Part shown: in pieces, positions 24,052-30,780 of the stretch
Layout: every line of letters starts with the position of its first letter
Position numbering within the stretch: position 1 is the first letter of the stretch
Assembly (NCBI GenBank): GCA_049297855.1
Contig: JBAQVB010000024.1
Location: 1 to 33,296 of the forward strand
Length of the DNA: 33,296 nt
Source: CAXYVX01 sp049297855
Lineage (GTDB): Bacteria > Patescibacteriota > Saccharimonadia > Saccharimonadales > Saccharimonadaceae
Reading direction: 5' to 3'
Position numbers and translations under genes: made by a program
The notes under the pieces: generated by a model
Database searches by the model: none
The model's input: the letters and a program-made list of their open reading frames with translations, nothing else
What the model was told of the DNA's origin: nothing

Positions 24052-24506
24052 TCGATTTTATCCCCATTCTTAGTTTTATACTGACTGGCGCCCACGTCCG
24101 ACGGTTTGCCGTTCACATAAAAACCCCAATAGTTCGAGGCACTAGGTTTAACGCCATCGATTTCGGTCACGAATTGGCCTAGCCCGCTGTAATTTTTAGA
24201 AACAACGTTGTGATTTTTAGTTAATAAAACATAGGCGGTCTGGCCGTTTTGACCGTTATAGTTCACCGTGTAGTTTTGGCTAGCGTTGTAGTTGGCCGTC
24301 GTTAAACTAGAGACTTGGTTTTGCAGATTATCAACTTGAACGTCTTTAGACTTAACCTCTGTGAGCAAAAAAATACTCGAACCCAGAAAAATAACTGCTA
24401 AAACTGTTGCTAAAAACGCACTTTTGGCATAGTTATAATGCTTGTGTTTATCGTAGACTTTCTCCCAAAAGCCTTTACCTTTAGATTGTCCGTTCACCTC
24501 CGTCAT
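24030..24506 (-). CDS. Membrane-anchored DUF4430 (transcobalamin-like) protein
   Basis: 158 aa: a cytoplasmic basic N-terminus, one membrane helix (about 29-50), a short coiled region (about 55-70) and an exported domain ending SNYWGFYVNGKPSDVGAS...GDKIEWKL, the DUF4430 signature. DUF4430 is shared with the C-terminal domain of vitamin-B12 carriers of the transcobalamin/intrinsic-factor type, so cobalamin or a related ligand is plausible. Strong Shine-Dalgarno (AAAGGAGGG) precedes ATG 24506. The next gene overlaps and encodes an S-component-like membrane protein, together suggesting a surface capture plus membrane uptake pair. Confidence 0.75.
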   Translation of the reverse strand: MTEVNGQSKGKGFWEKVYDKHKHYNYAKSAFLATVLAVIFLGSSIFLLTEVKSKDVQVDNLQNQVSSLTTANYNASQNYTVNYNGQNGQTAYVLLTKNHNVVSKNYSGLGQFVTEIDGVKPSASNYWGFYVNGKPSDVGASQYKTKNGDKIEWKLTPQ

Positions 24507-24590
24507 AAATCCCTCCTTTTGACGTTTTATCCATCCGTCTCGACCCTCACGAGAAGTTAGGATTTTTGTTGAATTTCAGCGATAAAATCT

Positions 24591-24634
24591 TTTACATATA
24601 GTGTAAAGACTGAAAGTTTAAGCGCTATATATAG
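24591..24634 (-). promoter_or_regulatory. Two palindromes upstream of the DUF4430 operon
   Basis: TTTACA, 5 bp, TGTAAA (24591-24607) and the perfect CTATATATAG (24625-24634), about 30 bp apart. They lie 85-130 bp upstream of ATG 24506 in an AT-rich zone. They vaguely recall paired NrdR boxes but do not match well. No cobalamin-riboswitch core was found. Confidence 0.35.
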
Positions 24635-24686
24635 TCTATAACGCAGCCAAGCTTTACACAAGGGTTTTAATAAAAATCACAACATT

Positions 24687-25238
24687 TTAAGATACTTTAA
24701 CCATAGCCGGGCGCAAAATCTGATCGTCATAGCGGTATCCGGCGCGCAAAATCGCCGACACTTTTTCGCCATCACCTTCCGCCACGACCGCTTCCATGGT
24801 TTCGTGATCAAAATTATCGCCTACCTTGACCGGAAGTTTTACGAGGCTCATTTCGGTGAGCGTTTTAGCAAGGTTTTTTTCAGCTAAAACCAGACCTTTC
24901 CCTAAGTCAGTTTCACGAACCTCATCTGTTAAATTCACAAAAACAGCGTCAAACGTGTCGAGCAGTGGCAAAATTTTTTTGGCGAATTTTTGTTCACCCG
25001 AGCGTCGCGCCGACGTCAAATTCAGCTCGGAACGTTTACGATAATTCTCAAAATCGGCGCGCAAACGCTGCAAATCAGATACCAAATTCGCATTAGCAAT
25101 CGTCAATTCACCATTTTTTTGCGCCAAATCGGCCATTGTCATATCTGTCGGATTTTGTTCGACTGGCTGATCAGCCGTCACCCCGCCATTAGGTTCTCTC
25201 AAATCATCCAAATCCTGTTTTAACTCTTTTTTGCTCAT
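24687..25238 (-). CDS. grpE: GrpE, nucleotide exchange factor of DnaK
   Basis: 183 aa, usual length. The charged N-terminus leads into a long helix with ADFENYRKRSE (about 60-70), typical of GrpE, then the four-helix part and the beta wing ending with GYRYDDQILRPAMVKVS. It releases ADP from DnaK. ATG 25238 directly follows the hrcA stop codon, and its Shine-Dalgarno (AGAGGAG) lies in the last hrcA codons, so grpE is translated from the CIRCE-controlled hrcA transcript. This is the common hrcA-grpE order but without dnaK following. Confidence 0.95.
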   Translation of the reverse strand: MSKKELKQDLDDLREPNGGVTADQPVEQNPTDMTMADLAQKNGELTIANANLVSDLQRLRADFENYRKRSELNLTSARRSGEQKFAKKILPLLDTFDAVFVNLTDEVRETDLGKGLVLAEKNLAKTLTEMSLVKLPVKVGDNFDHETMEAVVAEGDGEKVSAILRAGYRYDDQILRPAMVKVS

Positions 25239-26033
25239 CTAAAAACTCCTCTCTAAAACTTGCCCCGTTTCCGCCACCAGACTCATTACTTTAGCGTAAT
25301 TTTGGCGCGTCGAACCGAGCACGCCGATGTAGCTGGCATCGGAATATGGCGAACCAAAACGGGAAATAATCAAGCTCACGCCACTGTCGCGGCCGATTGG
25401 ATTTTCCGAACCGATAAACACATTTAAGGGCTGATTTGGTTCAGCTTCGCGTAGCCATGGCTCCAAATCGTCCAGCAATCGCGCCACGTCGCGCGCTTTT
25501 TCATTGGCAAAAAACTCTGGCTGCGAAAACAAATTACTGAGACCGGCCAAATACAGTTGATCGCCAATAGTCGCAAAACCAAAATCCCGCGTCAACTCGA
25601 CTAGCGAATCTACCGCGTTTTTGATCACTAAATCCGGTCGCTGCACCGAAGCGATTCGTGAAACGAGCGCCGAACTCTTGCGCGAAAAATCGCCGAATTT
25701 CTTCAATGCGACGGGTGCCAGCGGAGAATGATGATCGCCGTTGATACGAGCACTCGCCATGCGCAAAGTTGCCGCATTGGAAGCTAAATCCTCGGTGTAA
25801 TCAAGAATCGAATTAACATAAGTTCGATAACCTTTATCGGTCGGTACGCGACCGGCCGAAGTGTGCGGCTGTTCCAGATAACCCATATCCTCAAGTTTCG
25901 ACATTTCGGAACGAGCGGTGGCCGGCGAGATATCAAATGATTTCGCGATTAACACCGAACCGATCGGTTCAGCAATTTCGGCGTATTGCTCAATTACCGC
26001 CGCGAGAATTTTTGCTTGCCGATCAGTCATCAT
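25239..26033 (-). CDS. hrcA: HrcA, heat-inducible transcription repressor
   Basis: 264 aa from ATG 26033. The N-terminal winged helix (about 1-75) has AKSFDISPATARSEMSKLEDMGYLEQPHTSAGRVPTDKGYR, split here by the known HrcA pattern TSAGRVPTDKGYR; the remainder is the GAF-like dimerisation domain ending in a family-typical GVLGSTRQNYAKVM. HrcA binds CIRCE when GroEL levels are adequate. The frame is open to 26042, but the -10 TAAAAT (26043-26048) is immediately adjacent, so the transcript should start near 26036 and the ATG at 26033 (or 26030) is the likely start. It represses itself, dnaK and dnaJ in this window. Confidence 0.95.
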   Translation of the reverse strand: MMTDRQAKILAAVIEQYAEIAEPIGSVLIAKSFDISPATARSEMSKLEDMGYLEQPHTSAGRVPTDKGYRTYVNSILDYTEDLASNAATLRMASARINGDHHSPLAPVALKKFGDFSRKSSALVSRIASVQRPDLVIKNAVDSLVELTRDFGFATIGDQLYLAGLSNLFSQPEFFANEKARDVARLLDDLEPWLREAEPNQPLNVFIGSENPIGRDSGVSLIISRFGSPYSDASYIGVLGSTRQNYAKVMSLVAETGQVLERSF

Positions 26034-26042
26034 AATAGCCAT

Positions 26043-26083
26043 ATTTTAACAAACTTTTGGCACTCACGCAAGTTGATTGCCAA
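26043..26083 (-). promoter_or_regulatory. CIRCE operator (HrcA site) and promoter of hrcA-grpE
   Basis: CIRCE at 26057-26083: TTGGCACTC, 9-bp spacer, GATTGCCAA. On the minus strand -35 TTGCGT (26066-26071) lies in the spacer, 17 bp from TAAAAT (26043-26048). The element abuts the stop codon of the preceding gene. Confidence 0.85.
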
Positions 26084-26434
26084 TTATAAGCCAAGCGATT
26101 GGTCGCTCAAACCGCTCGCGCCACCAAAATTACTAGCCGCGCCCAAATCTTTTATAGATTTATCCAACTGATCGTTGAATTGTTTCAAGGTCGCATTATT
26201 CAATGGCCCCGAGGAAGCAAACGAGGATGGTGGATCTGATTGTTGCTGTAAATCGTGGCGCATTTTTTCGTAACCGGGTCGGCTGAGATCCAATTTGATC
26301 GTGCCGTTACTGCTATAAACGCTGAGACCAACCGCCGTGACAGTGACCGTCACAACTAAAGCTGCAGCTACAAATAGGACTAGTTGATGCCCTTTAACAA
26401 GAGCTTGTAATTTGTCTAATTTGGTCGACTTCAT
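26084..26434 (-). CDS. Membrane-anchored hypothetical protein, 116 aa
   Basis: Not recognised. A basic N-terminus is followed by one membrane helix (about 18-41, rich in Val/Ala/Leu) and an exported Ser/Gln/Pro-rich region with a probable amphipathic helix (ATLKQFNDQLDKSIKDL, about 80-97). Its ATG overlaps the stop of the upstream gene by 4 nt (ATGA), so the two are coupled and likely act together at the envelope. Confidence 0.65.
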   Translation of the reverse strand: MKSTKLDKLQALVKGHQLVLFVAAALVVTVTVTAVGLSVYSSNGTIKLDLSRPGYEKMRHDLQQQSDPPSSFASSGPLNNATLKQFNDQLDKSIKDLGAASNFGGASGLSDQSLGL

Positions 26435-26979
26435 TTGGCGCCACCTTGCGCGTTGGGATTTTGCGTCACCACCGTCGCCAGTTCGGTGCGATAGCTGGCG
26501 ATCAGCGTATTAATATTCGTCAATGAAGTGTTCAGCTGGCTCATCAGTGTGCGTTGTTTTGTCAAATCGGCGTAAAAACCAGTCGGATCGCTCACGCAGT
26601 TATCCGCCGTCAATTTATCTAATCCATCGTCATAATTATTGTAATCATCACGAAAATTATTCAACTCGTTTTGCAAACTATTAACCAAATCGGCCAATTT
26701 TGGCGCCGCAATATTGTTGGAATTCACTCGCGCGTTCATCGCAAATAACAAATTGACGATGTCATTATAGTTCTGGCCGTGATTGATTCGTGTCACAGAA
26801 TCGGCACGCTCAATTTGACTAAGCAACGACTGTGCCGCACGACAATTTGCAACCACCGTTTGCTGGTCTGGCGCACCATTTTGCCCCAAGCTAATTGACG
26901 GATCATCCGCCATTACCGGCGTAATGACGCCCACTGCAATCAACACCGCCATCAGTAATGCATAACAGATTTTTTTCAT
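26431..26979 (-). CDS. Secreted hypothetical protein, 182 aa, helical
   Basis: MKKICYALLMAVLIAVGVITPVMADD is a classical signal peptide with likely cleavage after VMA (about residue 22). The mature part is helical with heptad-like Leu/Asn spacing and two cysteines (in VANCRAAQ and ADNCVSDP) that may form a disulfide. Family not recognised. ATG 26979 is chosen: TATAAT (26987-26992) ends 7 nt before it, and an upstream in-frame ATG (26988) overlaps that box. First gene of a coupled pair, divergent from the secreted nuclease. Confidence 0.7.
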   Translation of the reverse strand: MKKICYALLMAVLIAVGVITPVMADDPSISLGQNGAPDQQTVVANCRAAQSLLSQIERADSVTRINHGQNYNDIVNLLFAMNARVNSNNIAAPKLADLVNSLQNELNNFRDDYNNYDDGLDKLTADNCVSDPTGFYADLTKQRTLMSQLNTSLTNINTLIASYRTELATVVTQNPNAQGGAK

Positions 26980-26986
26980 TAGGACC

Positions 26987-26992
26987 ATTATA
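26987..26992 (-). promoter_or_regulatory. -10 box of the secreted helical protein operon (leaderless)
   Basis: TATAAT on the minus strand, 7 nt before ATG 26979; weak -35. The divergent nuclease -10 is only 27 bp away. Confidence 0.55.
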
Positions 26993-27019
26993 ACACTACT
27001 ATTTTGATCGCGGCTCGCG

Positions 27020-27025
27020 TATAAT
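27020..27025 (+). promoter_or_regulatory. -10 box of the secreted nuclease gene (leaderless)
   Basis: TATAAT ends 6 nt before ATG 27032; no clear -35. Confidence 0.55.
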
Positions 27026-27031
27026 TTTTGT

Positions 27032-27736
27032 ATGAGTCGTTATCGCATCAGAAGGACGTTGGCTATCGCGATCATTGGCGCCGGCTTAATTATGGCGCTG
27101 ATGAGCCAAGGCGGTGACGTTGCCAAGATTACTCACACCGTGACTACCAACCACGATAATTCAAATAATCAAGCACTGGCCACAGCTGTGTTAGCGCAAC
27201 TGCCAGTCAAAGGTCGTGCGCCTGCCACTGGCTACACGCGCGAACAATTTGGTGGCGCTTGGGCCAACGAAGGATCGTGCAATATGCGTGACAAAATTCT
27301 GGCGCGCGATCTGACGAATATCAAGTTTAAAAACCAAACCTGCGAAGTTGAAACTGGCCAATTGAACGATCCTTACACCGGCAAAACCATTCCTTTTCGG
27401 CGTGGCACCACCACTTCTAGTGCAATTCAAATTGATCACGTGGTAGCGATTGGCAACGCTTGGCAAACCGGTGCCCAACAAATCTCGCAGACTGAGCGCG
27501 AGAAGCTGTATAACGATCCATTAGAATTATTAGCCGTGGACGGATCGTCCAACCAACAAAAATCCGACGGCGACGCCGCGACTTGGTTGCCACCAAATAA
27601 AGGATTTCGTTGTCAATACGTGGCACGCCAAATAGCCGTTAAACGAAAATACTCGTTGTGGGTAACGCGCGCCGAACATGATGCGATGAGCCGAATTTTA
27701 AATAATTGTCCGGACGAACGCTTACCGACGCCATAA
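27032..27736 (+). CDS. Secreted HNH-family nuclease (DUF1524 type)
   Basis: 234 aa. A signal peptide or anchor (about 8-24) precedes an exported domain. The pattern YTREQFGGAWANEGSCNMRDKIL, then QIDHVVAIGNAW and NDPLELLAVDGSSNQQKSDGD, matches the exported HNH/DUF1524 nucleases common in Actinobacteria; the His of DHV is the predicted catalytic base and the Asn of the third motif a metal ligand. Cysteines in GSCNMRD, NQTCEVE, GFRCQYV and NNCPDE could pair. It probably degrades external DNA or RNA for nutrients, which fits ComEC in the same window. Leaderless start predicted. It converges with the ABC exporter, 3 bp between stops. Confidence 0.88.
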   Translation: MSRYRIRRTLAIAIIGAGLIMALMSQGGDVAKITHTVTTNHDNSNNQALATAVLAQLPVKGRAPATGYTREQFGGAWANEGSCNMRDKILARDLTNIKFKNQTCEVETGQLNDPYTGKTIPFRRGTTTSSAIQIDHVVAIGNAWQTGAQQISQTEREKLYNDPLELLAVDGSSNQQKSDGDAATWLPPNKGFRCQYVARQIAVKRKYSLWVTRAEHDAMSRILNNCPDERLPTP

Positions 27737-27739
27737 AAA

Positions 27740-29542
27740 CTAAATTTGCGATTTAAACATCTTATAAAATTCGCCGCGCCTCGCAATCAATTCATCGCAG
27801 GTGCCCCCTTCGACGATTTCACCGTCCTGCATCATGTAAATCACGTCGGCCGAACGAATTGTTGTTAAGCGGTGCGAAATCGCAATAATCGTTTTATCGC
27901 GATCGGCAAACAAGCGTTTAAAAATCCGCGATTCAGCCAAGGCGTCTATCGCGCTAGTAGGTTCGTCCAAAATCACAATTGGCGCCGCACGATAAAAATT
28001 ACGCGCCAAAGCTAATCGTTACCATTGTCCGCCCGACAAATCAACACCTGACTTGGCATCTTTATCGCTCATCCAGGTATTCATAATCGTGTCAAGGCCG
28101 TTCGGCAATTTATCAACAAATTTGCGCGCTTCCGCATCAGTTAGCGCCGAGTCAAACAAGGCGGCGTCGCGCTTTTTCACGTCACCAAATAGCACATTTT
28201 CGCGCGCCGTCGTAAACACATAACGCGTAAAATCTTGGCCCAACACCGCGATTTGATTATGCCAAGAATTTAGTTCAATGTCACTAAGCGACTGGTCGTC
28301 TAGCTTAATTTCACCAATGCCAGGTTCATATAAACCGATCAATAGCTTAATTAGCGTGCTCTTGCCGGCACCATTTTCACCGACAATCGCGATATGCTGG
28401 TGACGCTTGATCGTTAGCGAAACGTCCGATAACGCTAATTGCTGGTTAGTCGGGTAATGGAATGAGACGTGTTTGATCTCAATCTGTTCGGGCGCAGAGA
28501 GTTGATCGTGATCGCGCCGACGCGGCGGCTTTGTTTTCATGAACTGCTCATAATCAAATAGATTAGCGACGTCTTCGCTAATCGTGCTGAGCTGGCTCAC
28601 AAAACTCGAAGCGCCGTCAATCGCTCGTGATACTACCTGTTGCACGTAAATAAACTGTCCAACTGGCTGATGGCGAGCGATAATTTCGAGAACCACCCAA
28701 ATTAACGCTCCCGTTTCGGTCGCCATTTGTAGCGCGTCGGATGCTAGGCGCTTAGGAATAAATTTTCGTTCAAAATCGATCCGCGATTTTTCATCCTTGT
28801 CGCGCAATTGCGCCCGCAAATGCAATAGATGTTGACCAATGCCATACAGACGTAATTCAGTGACGGATTTAGGCTGCAATAAACTCGACTCAATCATGCC
28901 CTTGGTAAGCCGCGTTTCGACATTAGAGTCCCAATTAGCAATCTGCATCCGCGACAGCTTGAGCTGCAGATACACGCTTGGTATAATTGCCAAGATAATT
29001 ATCAACGCCAGCCAACCATTTAGAAAAATCAACGCGCCCACGCTAGCAATCACCGTAATCAGTTGTGTTATCAACGACGCTAAACGATCAAAAATCCAAG
29101 CAAAAAACTGGGTAAATTTTTGCGCTTTGTCATATGAATCGATCGTAGCCTGATCATCGTAGCGCCAAAACTCCAGATCGAGAAATTTCTCATACATTTG
29201 ATCGGATACTTTGGCTTCAATTCGATAGCGCATACTCGCCTGTATATATTGATCAATGCTCGTCCAAACCGTCCGAAATAGGCCGAGCAAAACCGTAATT
29301 ATCACGAACGTAATCGCCAGTTGGCCGGCGGCTTTATTTCCACCAAAGGCCGCCACCAACTCTGTGGTGGTTAATGATGCGAAATATGCCGTTGCAATTG
29401 GCGTCAGCGCGCTAATAACCGAGCCAACCAATTTAAATATCACCGCGCCGGGCGCCCCTAGAAAGCTAACTCTAGCCACCCGGGCGATGGCCACTATTTG
29501 CTCACGCAGTGACATCTGTTTTTGATCGGCAGGTCGTTTCAT
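27740..29542 (-). pseudogene. ABC-type exporter (membrane and ATPase domains fused), interrupted by in-frame TAA in the signature motif
   Basis: A 600-codon single-chain half-transporter with six membrane helices (about 20-300) and an ATPase domain with Walker A GENGAGKST. At 28019-28021 the signature motif reads LSGGQW, TAA, RLALAR; the same frame then runs on through Walker B VILDEPTS and the SHR switch to the normal end. In this family the residue after SGGQW is Gln, so CAA to TAA (one C-to-T change) is the clear reading. The product would lack Walker B and the H-loop and be inactive unless read through; a restart at TTG 28009 gives only an ATPase fragment. Start ATG 29542 follows TATAAT (29550-29555) by 7 nt. 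Substrate unknown; the family exports lipids, drugs or peptides. Confidence 0.88.
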
Positions 29543-29549
29543 TGTTGTT

Positions 29550-29555
29550 ATTATA
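29550..29555 (-). promoter_or_regulatory. -10 box of the ABC exporter (leaderless)
   Basis: TATAAT on the minus strand, 7 nt before ATG 29542. A weak TGTCGA lies 18 bp upstream. Confidence 0.55.
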
Positions 29556-29626
29556 GCGTAAATATTGCCAAAATCGACACCCAACTATGTAACCTCGTTC
29601 GCCTTATTTTATTAGCATAAAATCTA

Positions 29627-29655
29627 TTGACAATTCACGCACGATCGTCAATAAT
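29627..29655 (+). promoter_or_regulatory. Promoter of the DoxX-like gene
   Basis: TTGACA (29627-29632), 17-bp spacer, AATAAT (29650-29655). TTGAC and GTCAA (29647-29651) form an inverted repeat spanning the spacer. Confidence 0.6.
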
Positions 29656-29685
29656 GAAGGCGTTAATTGCAACAAGGAGGTTTAA

Positions 29686-30573
29686 ATGGTTCATCAAACG
29701 ATAAAATCTCAAACTGATACTCAGTCAACATCTCTGGCGCCAAAATTCGTTCCGAGCTGGACAATTTCGAGTCTAATCGGCCTGACGCTAATCGTAGCAT
29801 TGGTCGCCAGTTTTAGTGGCCGGTTGCCCGATTTTGCGGCCTGGACGGTGCCGATTGGTTTCGCGATCACCTTGGCGTTGAGTATTTGGGTAACGCCAAA
29901 ACATTTTACGATCGGCTTTTTAACCTCAATGTTACCGTTTTTGATCGCCTGGCGAGCGGCGGCGATGAACCATAACTGGGCGATTATGATTATTGCATTT
30001 ATCGCTTTTCTGGGACTACTGGCGCAACTAACCGATTGCATCGTTAACGATCAACGTCATACCCAAAAATCGGCCCGATGGATCAATGCCGTGCTCTGGC
30101 AATTTGCGATTATTCGTATGTATTTTGGCTTTAACGAGATCGGCCACAGCGTTGAGAAAATTTTCGCCGGTAGCGCATCGTTTAACCAACTCTTTCATGC
30201 TTTTTTCGGTTTTGGACTAACTAACGGCACCGGCGTGTTCGTGGTGGTAGCCGGTTTATTAGAGCTAGCTGTCGCGATTGGCATAGGTTTTGGATTTTTG
30301 ACGCGCGCGGCCGGCGTCGGCGGTGTGATTTATCTGCTAGTGGCAACGGTTGGCTTTGGGCACGAATGGGCGCACGGTTACGGTTGGAGCACGACCGGTG
30401 GCGGATGGGAATACGTCATGTTGCTGATTGTATTCTTTGGCAGCTTCGCCTTCACTGGCGCCAGTAAATTCTCAATCGACGGCTGGCTGATTCGCCACAA
30501 AAAAATGCCCCGCTGGTTGATTCCGTTGGCGTTGAATAAGGCTGGCGCTGAAGACGTCTCAAAATTATCTTAG
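29686..30573 (+). CDS. DoxX-like integral membrane protein
   Basis: 295 aa with about eight membrane helices. The second half has the DoxX pattern: an Arg in IIRMYFGFNEIGHSVEKIFAG, a glycine-rich helix GLLELAVAIGIGFGFLTRAAG and a His-rich loop GFGHEWAHGYGWSTTGGGWEY. DoxX proteins are linked to quinone-related redox reactions or thiosulfate oxidation and to sensing of thiol stress, but the role here is unknown. The N-terminal half (about 25-130) is extra relative to a minimal DoxX of about 140 aa. Perfect Shine-Dalgarno AAGGAGG precedes ATG 29686. Divergent from the ABC exporter. Confidence 0.8.
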   Translation: MVHQTIKSQTDTQSTSLAPKFVPSWTISSLIGLTLIVALVASFSGRLPDFAAWTVPIGFAITLALSIWVTPKHFTIGFLTSMLPFLIAWRAAAMNHNWAIMIIAFIAFLGLLAQLTDCIVNDQRHTQKSARWINAVLWQFAIIRMYFGFNEIGHSVEKIFAGSASFNQLFHAFFGFGLTNGTGVFVVVAGLLELAVAIGIGFGFLTRAAGVGGVIYLLVATVGFGHEWAHGYGWSTTGGGWEYVMLLIVFFGSFAFTGASKFSIDGWLIRHKKMPRWLIPLALNKAGAEDVSKLS

Positions 30574-30679
30574 CAACGATTGCCAAGTATTTTGACGATA
30601 GAAGCAATCAGAATTTTAAGCCAGCGTATTGCGAAAAATGGGGATTATGTTAACATGGCACGAGAAAGGAGAAGCTCTT

Positions 30680-30769
30680 ATGCCATTTATTCCGCAGTTA
30701 AGCAATATCACGTTACCAAAGCCTGGTTTGATTCAGCCATCCGGTGCTATCAGAATAATTGGTAATTAA
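30680..30769 (+). CDS. Tiny ORF, 29 aa, upstream of the DUF4874/DUF4832 pseudogene
   Basis: The frame opens MPFIPQLSNITLPKPGLIQP behind a good Shine-Dalgarno (GAAAGGAG, about 30664-30671) and ends at TAA. No family is recognised. It may be a genuine peptide, or the intact start of a longer gene now broken, since the following region is full of frameshifts. Nothing else supports translation. Confidence 0.35.
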   Translation: MPFIPQLSNITLPKPGLIQPSGAIRIIGN

Positions 30770-30780
30770 GACGCAACATT

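Noticed and set aside
24591..24640. Paired NrdR boxes upstream of the DUF4430 gene
   Set aside because: Spacing is near 31-33 bp, but the second box matches the consensus poorly and the genes are not reductase genes. Kept only as unnamed palindromes.
24507..24686. Cobalamin riboswitch in the DUF4430 leader
   Set aside because: I could not find the conserved B12-box core or surrounding elements on the minus strand.
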